In this document: in pieces, positions 42,824-53,200 of the stretch
Position numbering within the stretch: position 1 is the stretch's first letter
Layout: every line of letters begins with the position of its first letter
Source of the DNA: Paenibacillus alginolyticus DSM 5050 = NBRC 15375
Lineage (GTDB): Bacteria; Bacillota; Bacilli; Paenibacillales; NBRC-103111
Length of the DNA: 64,000 nt
NCBI RefSeq assembly: GCF_000422905.1
Contig: NZ_AUGY01000024.1
Location: 27,734-91,733 of the forward strand
Direction: 5' to 3'
Notes under the pieces: model-generated
What the model was told of the DNA's origin: nothing
Seen by the model: the letters and a program-made list of their open reading frames with translations, nothing else
Database searches by the model: none
Program-made: the position numbers and the translations under genes

Positions 42824-43726
42824 ATGGAAGCTAATACCATAATCCTTGTTAGTCTTTATGTCCTGCCTCTCATACTCGTCGCTTATATTCTCAGATCCGT
42901 TCGGTTGATCATTGCCCCAGGAAGGCTGTCAGTTTGGACACAAATGAGGCAATACTTCGAGGCCCAGAAAGAAGGCGTCGTCGAATTCTATAAACGGGCG
43001 GATATGATTCAGCAGTTTGAGGAAGCAGGATTAATCGCTGCGGGTATTACGCCAACGAAATTTCGGTTGCTCCGTGATATCACTTTTTTATCGTTGGCTG
43101 TGATCCTCAATATTCGTTACCTGATGAACATGGATCAAAGGTACCCGATCTTCGGGCTTGTCCTGCTGGTACTTCTGTATATTGCTTTGCAGCTCCGGGA
43201 GTCGTTTCCAATCGAATACCTTATGAAAGGCATGAAAGTTCAATTTGAGCGGAAAAAGAATGCTGAAATTTTTATTCTTCAACAACTTATCTCCAATGAG
43301 TATGCGGATAAGAATACGACAAAGCAAAATGTCTACCACATGTTTCTGTATATGCGCCGCTTCCTGAACTACATTCGGCCAGCAGTCGATCGGTTTCTCG
43401 AAGAATATCCGCGGGATCCGTACAACAAGGAAAAAGCATTCCGGAGCTTCGCAAAGATCGCAGGTACGCGGGAAGCGGAATCGCTTGCCGAAATACTCTT
43501 TCAAGTCGAGCAATCTTCACCAGATGAAGTGGCCGAGATTCTGGAAAAAAGATATGAGGAGTTGAAGAAGAAGAGGCAGGAAGCTTACCGGGGAGCGATG
43601 AGGGACAGAGGCGTTATTGCTTATATGCTAACCTTCTCGGGGGTAATGATGGTCATTATATGTGGGCTGTTTGTCTACTACCTGGAGTATAAGGATATGA
43701 TGTCCTATACATATAACATGAACTAG
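42824..43726 (+). CDS. tadC: TadC-like inner-membrane platform protein
   Basis: 300 residues, 3 bp after tadB. A membrane segment at about residues 3-24, others at about 88-125, and a C-terminal one (VIAYMLTFSGVMMVIICGLFVYYL). The T2SS-F-like helical part reads VYHMFLYMRRFLNYIRPAVDRFLEEYP...SLAEILFQVEQSSPDEVAEILEKRYEELKKKRQ. It is the second platform subunit of the Tad machine. Confidence 0.85.
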   Translation: MEANTIILVSLYVLPLILVAYILRSVRLIIAPGRLSVWTQMRQYFEAQKEGVVEFYKRADMIQQFEEAGLIAAGITPTKFRLLRDITFLSLAVILNIRYLMNMDQRYPIFGLVLLVLLYIALQLRESFPIEYLMKGMKVQFERKKNAEIFILQQLISNEYADKNTTKQNVYHMFLYMRRFLNYIRPAVDRFLEEYPRDPYNKEKAFRSFAKIAGTREAESLAEILFQVEQSSPDEVAEILEKRYEELKKKRQEAYRGAMRDRGVIAYMLTFSGVMMVIICGLFVYYLEYKDMMSYTYNMN

Positions 43727-43744
43727 CTTGGGGGTGCGGGAAAC

Positions 43745-43903
43745 ATGAAGGAAGTCATTATGAAAGTTTTGCTTATCGCTATTGCTCTTTCAGCGATAAC
43801 CGTATATGCGGCAAGTGAAACTGGCCTTTGGGGAGACAGTAAAACAATCAGAGACCGATCGCACACAAGAGTTTCGACTAGCTTGGCCCCTCCCCCACCC
43901 TAA
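43745..43903 (+). CDS. Micro-pilin-like protein 1
   Basis: 52 residues: MKEVIMKVLLIAIALSAITVYA then a short polar tail with LWGDSK and a final Pro run. It is the first of five tandem genes with the pattern MK-[DEQ]-VI-x-K-[VI]-L-[LI]-IA, located exactly where Flp pilin genes lie in tad loci. There is no classical basic leader with a Gly/Glu cleavage site. Length 46-52 is at or below the smallest Flp pilins. GGGGGTGCGGG precedes the ATG. Confidence 0.65.
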   Translation: MKEVIMKVLLIAIALSAITVYAASETGLWGDSKTIRDRSHTRVSTSLAPPPP

Positions 43904-43961
43904 TCAACTATCTGTTTTTCAGATTTGAAATAAATAACTGACAACAAAGGAGGCAATTTCT

Positions 43962-44111
43962 ATGAAAGACGTAATCATTAAGGTCCTGCTCATCGCAATT
44001 GGATTATCAGCATTCACCTTATGGGTTGCAGCTGGACTATGGACAGACGGGGGTACGGTTGACACTCGTAAAGACACTCAGGTTACCCGCTCCACGATTC
44101 CGCAAACCTAA
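43962..44111 (+). CDS. Micro-pilin-like protein 2
   Basis: 49 residues: MKDVIIKVLLIAIGLSAFTLW, then AAGLWTDGGTVDTRKDTQVTRSTIPQT across the rest. AAGGAGG sits well before the ATG. It is nearly identical to copy 3 (about 40 of 49 residues the same), so these two duplicated recently. Confidence 0.7.
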   Translation: MKDVIIKVLLIAIGLSAFTLWVAAGLWTDGGTVDTRKDTQVTRSTIPQT

Positions 44112-44186
44112 TACTGAGCTTTCAAAGGTGGCTCTCTAGCCATAATTTGCAAAAAAAATAGAATCATAAGAGAGGAAGAACAAACT

Positions 44187-44336
44187 ATGAAAGACGTAAT
44201 CATTAAAGTTTTGCTTATCGCAATCGGATTATCAGCATTCACCTTATGGGTTGCAACTGGACTCTGGACTGACAGCGGTACGGTTGATGGACGCAAGGAT
44301 AGCGAAGTGACACGCTCTGTGATTCCACAAACATGA
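44187..44336 (+). CDS. Micro-pilin-like protein 3
   Basis: 49 residues, same N-terminal 22 residues as copy 2 and a tail LWTDSGTVDGRKDSEVTRSVIPQT. Differences fall in the tail, the part that would be exposed on a pilus. GAGAGGAAG precedes the ATG. Confidence 0.7.
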   Translation: MKDVIIKVLLIAIGLSAFTLWVATGLWTDSGTVDGRKDSEVTRSVIPQT

Positions 44337-44447
44337 CGCCCCCCTCTCCGCATTGGAGATAACGGAAGCAATCACTTAACCGACGACACACGCGATGTCA
44401 CAACGCACAATGATCCCGCAAAAACTAATCAGCGGGGAGGTTAGACT

Positions 44448-44594
44448 GTGAAACAAGTGATCATGAAGATTCTAATAATCGCTCTTGTATGCTCGGCCTT
44501 TACAGCATTCATCTTTTCGGATATGTTCCCGACAGCGAAAACCACTGAAACTAATATCTCTGTAAAGCTCTCGGAGAAAAATGTCCCTCACTAA
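44448..44594 (+). CDS. Micro-pilin-like protein 4
   Basis: 48 residues from GTG (GGGGAGG upstream): VKQVIMKILIIALVCSAFTAFIF, then a tail with KTTETNISVKLSEKNVPH. The hydrophobic block is conserved with its neighbours; the tail lacks the LW-D motif of copies 1-3. Confidence 0.65.
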   Translation: MKQVIMKILIIALVCSAFTAFIFSDMFPTAKTTETNISVKLSEKNVPH

Positions 44595-44620
44595 CACAAG
44601 GGCAGAAAGGGCGTCAGATA

Positions 44621-44761
44621 ATGAAGCAAGTAATTGTAAAGATACTCTTAATTGCGCTTGCCCTGAGTTGTCTGGTCGCTATAGCCTTTCCTACCGTTTG
44701 GCAGGACGGAAAGGACGTAAAAGACCGGTCAAAACAGCACTACCAAAATATGTTTCAATAA
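44621..44761 (+). CDS. Micro-pilin-like protein 5
   Basis: 46 residues: MKQVIVKILLIALALSCLVAIA, then PTVWQDGKDVKDRSKQHYQNMFQ. A weak purine ribosome site lies upstream. It ends TAA directly joined to the next possible ATG. Confidence 0.65.
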   Translation: MKQVIVKILLIALALSCLVAIAFPTVWQDGKDVKDRSKQHYQNMFQ

Positions 44762-44803
44762 ATGGAGGGTAGAGGGGGAGGGCAATACTCTCCCTCGAAA
44801 ACT

Positions 44804-45190
44804 ATGAAACAGGCGATAACCTTATTACTTGTGTTTCCCTTTATGGTATTTTTTATGTTTCAACCGTTTCTGAGTGAAGTGGTTCACATGAGGGGAATTG
44901 TTTTAGAAAATATTACTCACAAATATGCGAAACTCGCTTCACGAGATGGGTATTTATCACCCACCCTCATCAACAGCATGCGGACGGAGCTGCAGGCGTT
45001 AAAATTCAATACAGCAAGTCTTGTTGTCACCGGAAGCACATCGGGGAGGGTAGCCCGAGGCATAGATGTAAACGTTACAGTACAATACCCAATAGGATCA
45101 ATGTTTATCTTGCTGAACTGGTTTGGAACGGACACGCCATCGGGAAACTACAAATTCAGCGCAACGGAGATGTCAGAATATATCCCATAA
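44804..45190 (+). CDS. TadE-like minor pilin
   Basis: 128 residues from ATG 44804; the frame opens at 44762. One N-terminal membrane span (AITLLLVFPFMVFFMFQPFLSEVV) is followed by the amphipathic helix typical of TadE (LENITHKYAKLASRDGYLSPTLINSM) and a beta-rich globular part (ARGIDVNVTVQYPIGSMFILL). TadE/TadF minor pilins join the Tad pilus tip or base. A GAGGGGGAGGG...CTCTCCCTC hairpin just upstream may hide the ribosome site. Confidence 0.7.
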   Translation: MKQAITLLLVFPFMVFFMFQPFLSEVVHMRGIVLENITHKYAKLASRDGYLSPTLINSMRTELQALKFNTASLVVTGSTSGRVARGIDVNVTVQYPIGSMFILLNWFGTDTPSGNYKFSATEMSEYIP

Positions 45191-45208
45191 TGTAAAAGAG
45201 GCAGAACC

Positions 45209-45715
45209 ATGAAGTGGGCGATCTTTCTTTTATTTACCTCGGCAATATGTGCGATGCTCTGGATATGGCAGATGGATAATCATACAACTGCCACGGCTTA
45301 TAATCGTTTGAAAAACACTCTCGATCTTGCAACTCATGATGCCGCCATGCAAATAGATAAGAATGAACTTGCGAAAAACGGAAAAATTATCTTCACGACC
45401 AACTCAAATAACGTGCTGAACTCAACGCTACAAAAAAATCTGAAATTTGATGTAAACAATCAACCGATTGCGCCGAACATGTTTCGCACGTCTGACCAAT
45501 TGAAAGTCTTAGTGGTTGACAAACTTGAAACCGGCTGCCCCGGTAGTCCTGCGGGGTTTCCGTGTACCTACAATAACACGACCTATGGCTACGTTGATAC
45601 GATCGTGGGTCCGAGTATTGTGGCGATCATCTCAATGCGCCATCCGCGTCCCTTTGCATTTTCTACGGACCGTAGTTTTATTGTAGGAAGTTCTCACGAA
45701 TACAAAGGGTATTAG
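45209..45715 (+). CDS. TadE/TadF-like minor pilin with Cys pair
   Basis: 168 residues; AGAGG precedes the ATG. An N-terminal hydrophobic span (WAIFLLFTSAICAMLWIWQM) is followed by a helix (TAYNRLKNTLDLATHDAAMQI) and a globular domain with CPGSPAGFPC, whose two Cys could form a disulfide outside the cell. It is the last gene of the Tad operon. Confidence 0.65.
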   Translation: MKWAIFLLFTSAICAMLWIWQMDNHTTATAYNRLKNTLDLATHDAAMQIDKNELAKNGKIIFTTNSNNVLNSTLQKNLKFDVNNQPIAPNMFRTSDQLKVLVVDKLETGCPGSPAGFPCTYNNTTYGYVDTIVGPSIVAIISMRHPRPFAFSTDRSFIVGSSHEYKGY

Positions 45716-45719
45716 GTGG

Positions 45720-45748
45720 TTGCCAAAAGAGAAACACCCTTTTATAAT
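45720..45748 (+). promoter_or_regulatory. Sigma-A promoter of the SLH-adhesin operon
   Basis: TTGCCA (45720-45725), 17 nt, TATAAT (45743-45748). Confidence 0.88.
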
Positions 45749-45776
45749 ATCTGATAGACGTATAAGCTACTAACCG

Positions 45777-45796
45777 ATGCGGGAAGCACCACGCAT
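45777..45796 (+). promoter_or_regulatory. AAGCA-loop hairpin in the SLH-adhesin leader
   Basis: ATGCGGG-AAGCA-CCACGCAT: seven base pairs with one bulged A. The 3' half overlaps the terminator. Confidence 0.65.
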
Positions 45797-45829
45797 TCAA
45801 GGGGATACCCTTGTTTGCTGGTGCTTTTT
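45784..45829 (+). terminator. Leader terminator of the SLH-adhesin operon
   Basis: AAGCACCA pairs with TGGTGCTT, with an inner CAAGGGGATACCCTTG hairpin, followed by T5. Confidence 0.85.
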
Positions 45830-45885
45830 CTGTTTGTAAAATATCGACACCCACGCACCTCGAGATAGTGGAAGGAGGAACCGCG

Positions 45886-45918
45886 ATGATTAGTAGAAAT
45901 GTTGACGGTTTGAATTGA
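45886..45918 (+). CDS. 10-residue leader peptide
   Basis: AAGGAGG lies 9 nt before ATG 45886, encoding MISRNVDGLN. Position between the leader terminator and the SLH gene suggests a leader peptide, but no run of one amino acid is evident. Confidence 0.35.
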   Translation: MISRNVDGLN

Positions 45919-46000
45919 GCCCATCTAAAATTCAGCATGTCTCAAAAATGAAGTGTTAAAGTGCCGATGATATAGTGAGAGTATAGAAGTTGATTCGGTC

Positions 46001-46026
46001 CATCCTAGGAAAGCTTTACTAGGATG
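46001..46026 (+). promoter_or_regulatory. Hairpin just upstream of the SLH gene
   Basis: CATCCTAG-GAAAGCTTTA-CTAGGATG, a perfect 8-bp stem without T run, 38 nt before the start. It may stabilise the mRNA or be an operator. Confidence 0.45.
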
Positions 46027-46064
46027 TTCTCATAAATCATAAAGGGTAAAGGGAGTTGTTCAAA

Positions 46065-47264
46065 TTGAAAAGCCTAAAAAAGAACATTTTGACATTTTCT
46101 GCTTTGGTTCTGCTTGCGTCTACCGTAAACGCAGTACCTACAAGAGCAGACGATAACCCAACAGGTTTCGCAGATATGCGAGATCACTGGGCAAAAAAGG
46201 CCGTAGCAACGGCGATTACGAAAAAATACGTTGACGGCTACGGCGATGGATCGTTCCGGCCGGAGAATTACGTCAGCACCGCGGAGTTTATCAAAATGGT
46301 TGTAACCGCAACTCAGCTTCCTGTTATCGGTAGTACCGATGGTCGGGAGTGGTACGTTCCCTATGTTAAGGCGGCAGTAGAGAAGGGTATTGTGAGAGAG
46401 GATTCTATCAATACCGATATCATCAACAAGCCGATTTCCAGGATTGAAATGTCGAAAATTGCAGTCAGAGCAACCGATCCTACACTGCAGCAAAAATACG
46501 TTAGCATTAATGATCAAGGGGCAATGTACACGGCTGCAAGCAAGGGGCTGATTCAAGGACTTGCGAACGGGGAATTGGCTCCGGATGGAAGTACGACCCG
46601 CGCCCAATCCGTTACTATCATCGAACGCATTCTTAGCTTGAATAGTGGCGGAAAGCTGGAAACCGACAAGTTGGCGATATCGAATGCAGAGCTTGCGTTT
46701 AGGCGCACGAACCTGTTTTCGATGATTCCAATCTTTGCCGGTACTAAGGGTGAATCCAGTGAATGGACTCCGGATAAGTTGGTTTTGGAAACTGCAGATG
46801 GTAAGTTCAAGGGCGAAATTGATCAAGTCGTAGTAATTGATATGGCCAATCCAAACGACCCCAATCGAGGACTTCTTGGGGATATCAATGATTTGCATTG
46901 GTTTGCTCCTGGTAGAGAAGGGGAAATGCCTTTGGTGAAAGATTATCCGGACAGCTATGTAATCTTGGTTAAGAGTCATGTGGATTATGTCAAAGATACG
47001 GCTGCCTATGCTGAGAATGGCAAGGTTGGATTATCTATTTATGGATTCAAAAGTCCAGATCCAACTGCTTTAGCTAAAGGAGAGCTTAATACACTTGCGA
47101 CAGTATTCAAAAATAGACGTGGGGATATGCAATGCATGATTTTGCCCAAATCAGGGTTTGAAACAGCGGAGTATATCTCAATTAAGTTGAATGCTCCTGC
47201 AAGACCACCAGTAGATGACTCAACTCGTACTATCACATCTGTCTGGGTTCCTTCCGGTAAATAG
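46065..47264 (+). CDS. S-layer homology (SLH) surface protein
   Basis: 399 residues from TTG 46065 (GGGAG 9 nt upstream). A signal peptide (MKSLKKNILTFSALVLLASTVNA) is followed by three SLH repeats: GFADMRDHWAKKAVATAITKKYVDGYGDGSFRPENYVSTAEFIKMV, EWYVPYVKAAVEKGIVRE...ISRIEMSKIAVRA and MYTAASKGLIQGLANGELAPDGSTTRAQSVTIIERIL. These bind pyruvylated cell-wall polymer. The C-terminal 200 residues are unassigned. Together with the next gene it forms a surface operon following the Tad genes. Confidence 0.88.
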   Translation: MKSLKKNILTFSALVLLASTVNAVPTRADDNPTGFADMRDHWAKKAVATAITKKYVDGYGDGSFRPENYVSTAEFIKMVVTATQLPVIGSTDGREWYVPYVKAAVEKGIVREDSINTDIINKPISRIEMSKIAVRATDPTLQQKYVSINDQGAMYTAASKGLIQGLANGELAPDGSTTRAQSVTIIERILSLNSGGKLETDKLAISNAELAFRRTNLFSMIPIFAGTKGESSEWTPDKLVLETADGKFKGEIDQVVVIDMANPNDPNRGLLGDINDLHWFAPGREGEMPLVKDYPDSYVILVKSHVDYVKDTAAYAENGKVGLSIYGFKSPDPTALAKGELNTLATVFKNRRGDMQCMILPKSGFETAEYISIKLNAPARPPVDDSTRTITSVWVPSGK

Positions 47265-47296
47265 GATGTTCGTTTTATAAGGGGGAGGGGATCTGT

Positions 47297-50200
47297 TTGC
47301 GCTTAAATAAGACCAGAAAACGTGCGAGATTGATAAGTGTGTTTATGCTTATCGTAATGTTTTTCAATTCTCCAACCACATTGTTTTTTGGTGAATGGCT
47401 CAACAAGGTTTTTGCAGCTACACCGGAATCCATGACAACTCCTATTGTAATGTGGAAATACGGAGGAGCTAGTCCTGGATCGGATAATAAGTATTATTCA
47501 TCCTATCCAAAAATGTCCGGTGCTACAATAAATGTTACTGTTCCAAATGGAAAGGTAATAACTAAAATCATGCAAGGTAGCCAGGACATCACACCGCCTA
47601 AAGCAATCGGTGTTAATTATTATGAAGGGGAATTGAATGATATTTCAGGGACCGTTCAAGATGTAACATCCATTGGTAATGCATCGGGAACAAAAGGTTA
47701 TTATGCTTGGTATCGTTATAGCCCAGGTGGTTCCCAAGGTCGAAACTGGTACGCTGATGTACCGGATATAGACGGAAATATCGTGAAGATAAGCTGTGGT
47801 CCGGATGACTATGGTCCTGCGACCTACAGAAATACTTCTAGTGCTTCTACGGAATCGATCAATGGATACTCGATGCCGACACTTCCTGGATGTTCTACTA
47901 CGGATCCAGCTTTTTCAAAACTAGGTGCATTAAGTTTGGGAGCGAGAAAAGATCAAGATTTTAAGTTGAACGGGGTAAAAATTCCTGATTCGGCAGTAAC
48001 TGATGTCATCGCGACCTATGCAGAAGTAAATGAAAATTTACAAGGTCCGATAACTGGACCTGATTCATATCACGAAGGTTATCCAAAACCTGGCATAATT
48101 AGTGGTATAAACGTTACACCTAACAAGAATGATGCAGGGGAGTATAGAGTAACCTTCCAACAGAGATTTACTAACTTTAATAGTTCCTATGAATCATCCA
48201 GAGATTTACCTGCTGCTGGTGCGAAGGTCATTACTTACTATGCAGCTTTCATCGTCGATCTGGCCGGTAAGACATACCAATACGACGACAAGGTAACTGT
48301 TTATTACGAGGACCCGCCAAACGCGCCGAACCTTGTAGTTTCTGACGTATCGGCTCCTTCATGCGTTGAAGTTAATGCGGCATCATCCTTTTCATTTACT
48401 TTTTCAAACACGGGTGGAACAGATATCACGACACCATTTCAGGCGAAAGTTGTAATTGACGGAGCCACGTTCAAAACTTTTGACTACACTGGACTTGCAG
48501 CTGGGGGCAGTAAGACCGAAACGTTCACTAAGACGTTTGCAGGGACTTCCCTTTATAACGTAGCTGTGTTCGTCGATACTGTCACAGGGGAAAACAAGAC
48601 GGATGATAACAGTAAGTCGGTGACTGTGGTCCCGAAACTCAGCTGCGCGGCTGTTCCCTTGGATCCGTTTATTACGGGTGATTTCACGATTGAAAAGCTG
48701 ACGATGCCCTACGGTCAGAGCAACACGATGTACCCGGTTGGCGTTAGTGTAGGTGGTTCCAGCGGTGGAACGTCATGTGCAATCAGCCAATTCGGATTCA
48801 TTTTCGAGCAAGACGGCATCATTCGGGATTACGTTGGAGCCAAATCGTCAGCGACGACCCAAGGCTTCTCCGGGCCTCCGTATCCTGGGGGAATGGGTGA
48901 AGGATCTGTAAACGTCACGATGAAAATTGTTTCGACTTGCGGAACGACAAAGGTTGTCGGGCCAAAGAGCTTCACGATCACAGTCGCAGCAAATAACAAC
49001 CCACCTTTCGGTTCTCCTGGTTGGTTTGCTAGGGGTAATACGAATAACTTTCCTGCCATAGATGAAATTGTCGTAGATAACTATATCGATCTGGGTATTA
49101 TCAAGGACAAGTTCAAGACCCCAGAAGAACCTTACGATCCGGAAGGCGATGGATTTTTCCCAACATGGAATTTTGCCGGTAGTTCGGACCCATGGATTCA
49201 AAAATTGGGTGATGACAGGGATGGCTACGGATTTAACGAACACGACGAAAGATTTAGTAATATCAAGGCCGATGTTTTAGGTGTCCATACCGTGAAAATG
49301 AAATTGACGGATACAAGGGGCGCACAAAGCGGTTGGAGATCGGCTACGATCAATGTCGTAAAGCCTAATCCGATTGCAGCTTGTGAAGCTCCGGCACAAA
49401 TGAAGTCAAACAGACCATTAGCACCGTCAGCCATTAACGCCGACAAAAGCCGAAGCCCAATGGGCCGAACAATCGATCACTCGAAAGACGAGTGGACGAA
49501 CAAGCAATCAACGTACTTGAACACCACGATGAGCGATATCACAGTCACAGTAACCTTGAATAAGGTCTATGATTCAGCTGGTTTGGCTTCTGAAAATTCG
49601 AGTAGTTGTAACATCATTGTTCATCCGGATTACCCGCCAATCGCTAAGATCAATGCCCCTACATTGGGGATCCGTGGCGAAGGCTATGACGTGCTGAATG
49701 AATCTTACAGCCCGGACGGCGATAATCTGACGCAAACGATCTGGTACCAAAGAAATGATGCAAACAATGATGGTGTTTTCTCCGATGCTACTGAGCCTTG
49801 GATAACAGTAACAGGCACTTTGACAAAATATGTGTTTAATCCTACGAAAGTCGGTAAATACAAGTTCAAGCTGCGCGCGATTGAAGAATACGGCGCTTGG
49901 GCAGAAGCAGAATCCGGCGTGATGGACGTAATCAACCAAGCTCCGGAAGTTAGCTTTGATCTTTCGGGGAACAGTCCGAATCCGGATCCGAATCCACCGC
50001 AGCTCTACAAAGCTTCGGATATTTTAAGGCTCTGGACGTTGTTTGCAACAAATACCAATAGTGTTCTGAGCAAAAGCCCGACCTATAATTGGCAGAATGA
50101 AAACGAAGGACTACTGTCCGGGGCTGGTAAGGGAAAGGAAAGGCAGTACACCTCTGCAAATCGAGTTTCAACCCCATATGGATTTGCGGGAGCAACGGCT

Positions 50201-53200
50201 TATAGTTCACCGTTTAATGACAATGGTTTTGGTAAGAATGGTCTTTCGATCTATAAGGGGATGACATCCCCAGACCCGAGCTATGCACAACCGTTATTGG
50301 TTCCTGGTCCAGATGGCCAACCGGGAAATTTTGTTGCTGGGGGAACGCCGATTGAAACGGATAAGGTTCATATGTATTTCCAACTTGGCAGTGGATATTC
50401 CGAATCTTCTACCGGCAATACGTTCTATGCCTTAAATAAAAATAAGATTGGCCGGTATCAGTTAGACTTAGTTTGGACTACCGGTTGTAGTGGATGCTTT
50501 CCCTATGGAACGTATAAACATAAATGGTTGGATGGGAATCCATACGATTATACGCTCAATTATAGTAACATCCCGGCTGATAAGTTATTACAAAATAAGA
50601 CGGTTCCTTACACTACTGAATACGGCAGTCCAAAGGGACAAGTGACTATCAAGGAGTCATTAAATTATGGCTCAGTAAATTTTAAATTTGCTGAAAAGAC
50701 TGTTTATCTATTGTTTACTAAGAATACACCAGTCAAGCAATATGATTATACTGACTCAGATGATTATACATCGATAAGAGTCTATTACTCACAATCACCA
50801 ATGGCATGTTCGTTCAAAGCCCAGGACGCTTCATTGATTGGCTGCTTCGACGTTCCTGGTGGTAACAAAGATACAATTACAAAAAATGATCATCTTCTTT
50901 TTTATTCTGATAGTGATGGTTATTACTCAACAAACGGTTATTTCGGCAATAGTTTTGCAGAGGTTGACCAATACGGTAACGTTGTAAACACCGGAGCAAT
51001 TATCGGGAATAATCCTTGGGTTCCAGTGACGTATGAAGCGAAATATGTACAATGGCCGTATACCAGTACGCCAAGAAGTTATGATCCTAAAAAGTATGTT
51101 GATACCTCTTGTAGATTCAATCAAACGAGCACCCCATATAAAGATCGGGATGGCAACACTTACTTTTATGAGGAAAAGATTTGCAACGCACCAGATGGAA
51201 GTGCGATGAGGGGTTATTCCGAATATAACATGCGGGCATATCCTGAACTTGCATTAGGAATCTACGTGGCCAAGTACGATAAAGACTACAAAATAGTTTG
51301 GAGAGCGAGAACGGGGGGTAACTCCTTATATTTCAGCGCTGCTTGGACGTATGATTGGGCAGACAACATCAATACGATGATTGTCAATTCACTCAATAAT
51401 ACCATTGTGACCAAGACACTCTACACAGTTGGCGGCTCCTGGGGAGATAGCAGAAGCATTGTCAATAATACCATTGACATGACAAGTGGAGCAGTTTGGG
51501 GATGGGGAGGTCCGGTTGTTACCGGGATGTCAACCGCCATGCACGTTGATGGTGCTGGTAATTATGTCGGTGGAGGAAATTGCGCTGCCAACATTTATAA
51601 CCAGTGTACCGATGTTAATACCGGAGGATCAACACGGATTCTTAGTGGAAGTGTCGGATTTGCTTCGAGTGCAGTTGAAACTGTAAATCAAAAAGGCTTC
51701 CAAGAGTACATGGGCGATGGCTTGATTCTGAGCGCATGGATGTACCATAGCTGGGCTACTGGATACAACAGCCCACCATATGGGGATACCGTATATTGGA
51801 TTGACAAGGGGCCGGTAGCAGAAGCCCCAGCGATTACACCGAGATATCAATACGGACAGTTTTTGTCCGGACCAACAGCCACAGATGCAGAAATCATGTT
51901 CAACTTCAAGACCGAGCAAGTTAAAATCGATACGGAACTTTTTGGATTTTCGTTCCGGATGCAGGATGGCTTGAATCGTTACGCCTTGGAGTTTGATGGA
52001 GCAAATACCTACCTGGCCAAATATGTGAATGGCGTAAGGACAGTTATCTCAACTTCCGCATACAACATCCAGGACAGCAAGGGCTACAGCGTGAAGATCC
52101 GGACAGTCGGTAACACGTTCAACGTTTGGATTAACAAGGTCAATTACTTCGCTGATATCGTAGATAATACGTATGCGGTCAGCGGGAAATTCGGGCCATT
52201 CTCGAATAAGTCATTCGTGAATTACTCAGGGATGACCATGAAGCCATACGCCGAAGCAGATCTCTGGAATGCTGATTACGCGATCCTGGATGATCAAACC
52301 GGAAAAGCGGAACTAAAGTATGATAACGTCATTTTCGATGATCCGGAGAAAGACCCTATTGCTGGTTCATTCAGCTGGAATTATGTTCATACACCGATGT
52401 TCATTGATAATGGCGGCGTATCTCCACTGAGCGGCCAAAGCTACACTTCGGGGATGCCGACATTTGACCGGGTAGGGAAGTGGGATGTTTCACTGAGAGC
52501 AAAAGATGATCCGTATCCGATACCTCAGTACAAATTTCCAAACATGACTTTTGATGCCTACAGAAAAAATTCTAATTCGTTCAAGAAGAGCATTATTGTC
52601 CATCGGCGTCCGGTCGCGCAGTTCAGTCTCGTGATGGAAACAAACGGATCGGTGACTTGGACAGACACAAGCTTCGATCCGGACAGATACAACGTTCCAA
52701 CCGGGCATATTGAGCCGGGATATGAAACGAGCAGAGGAATTGTAGAGAGAAAATATTGGTTCATTGCTCCGGACGGAACAATGTCTGAAACGAAATTGGA
52801 CAAGGTTAATGATTCTGGTACGTACACGATTGGGTTACAGGTTAAAGACGAATTTGGCGCTTGGTCATGGCCGGAAACAAATACAATTGATGTTGGTCTA
52901 AAACCAAATAACCCGCCGAAGGCAGTTTTGACTTTCCCAACGGGATCGAAGGACACGCCGGACTTTTTTCCAGTAGGAACTAATCCAACGATCACTTGGA
53001 ATCAATCGGACATTGACCCTGATACGACCTATACCGCTTATGAGGTATATATTGGCCAGGTAACAAAGGATTGGTGGGGGAGTGAAGTTGAGTACGATAG
53101 GAGCCAAGGTGTAAAAACATTTAGTACCAAAGCTGAAATGTACAGTTACTTGGCAACAAGCATCGTAGGAAATTTGACCGATAAGTGGCATATTAAAGTT

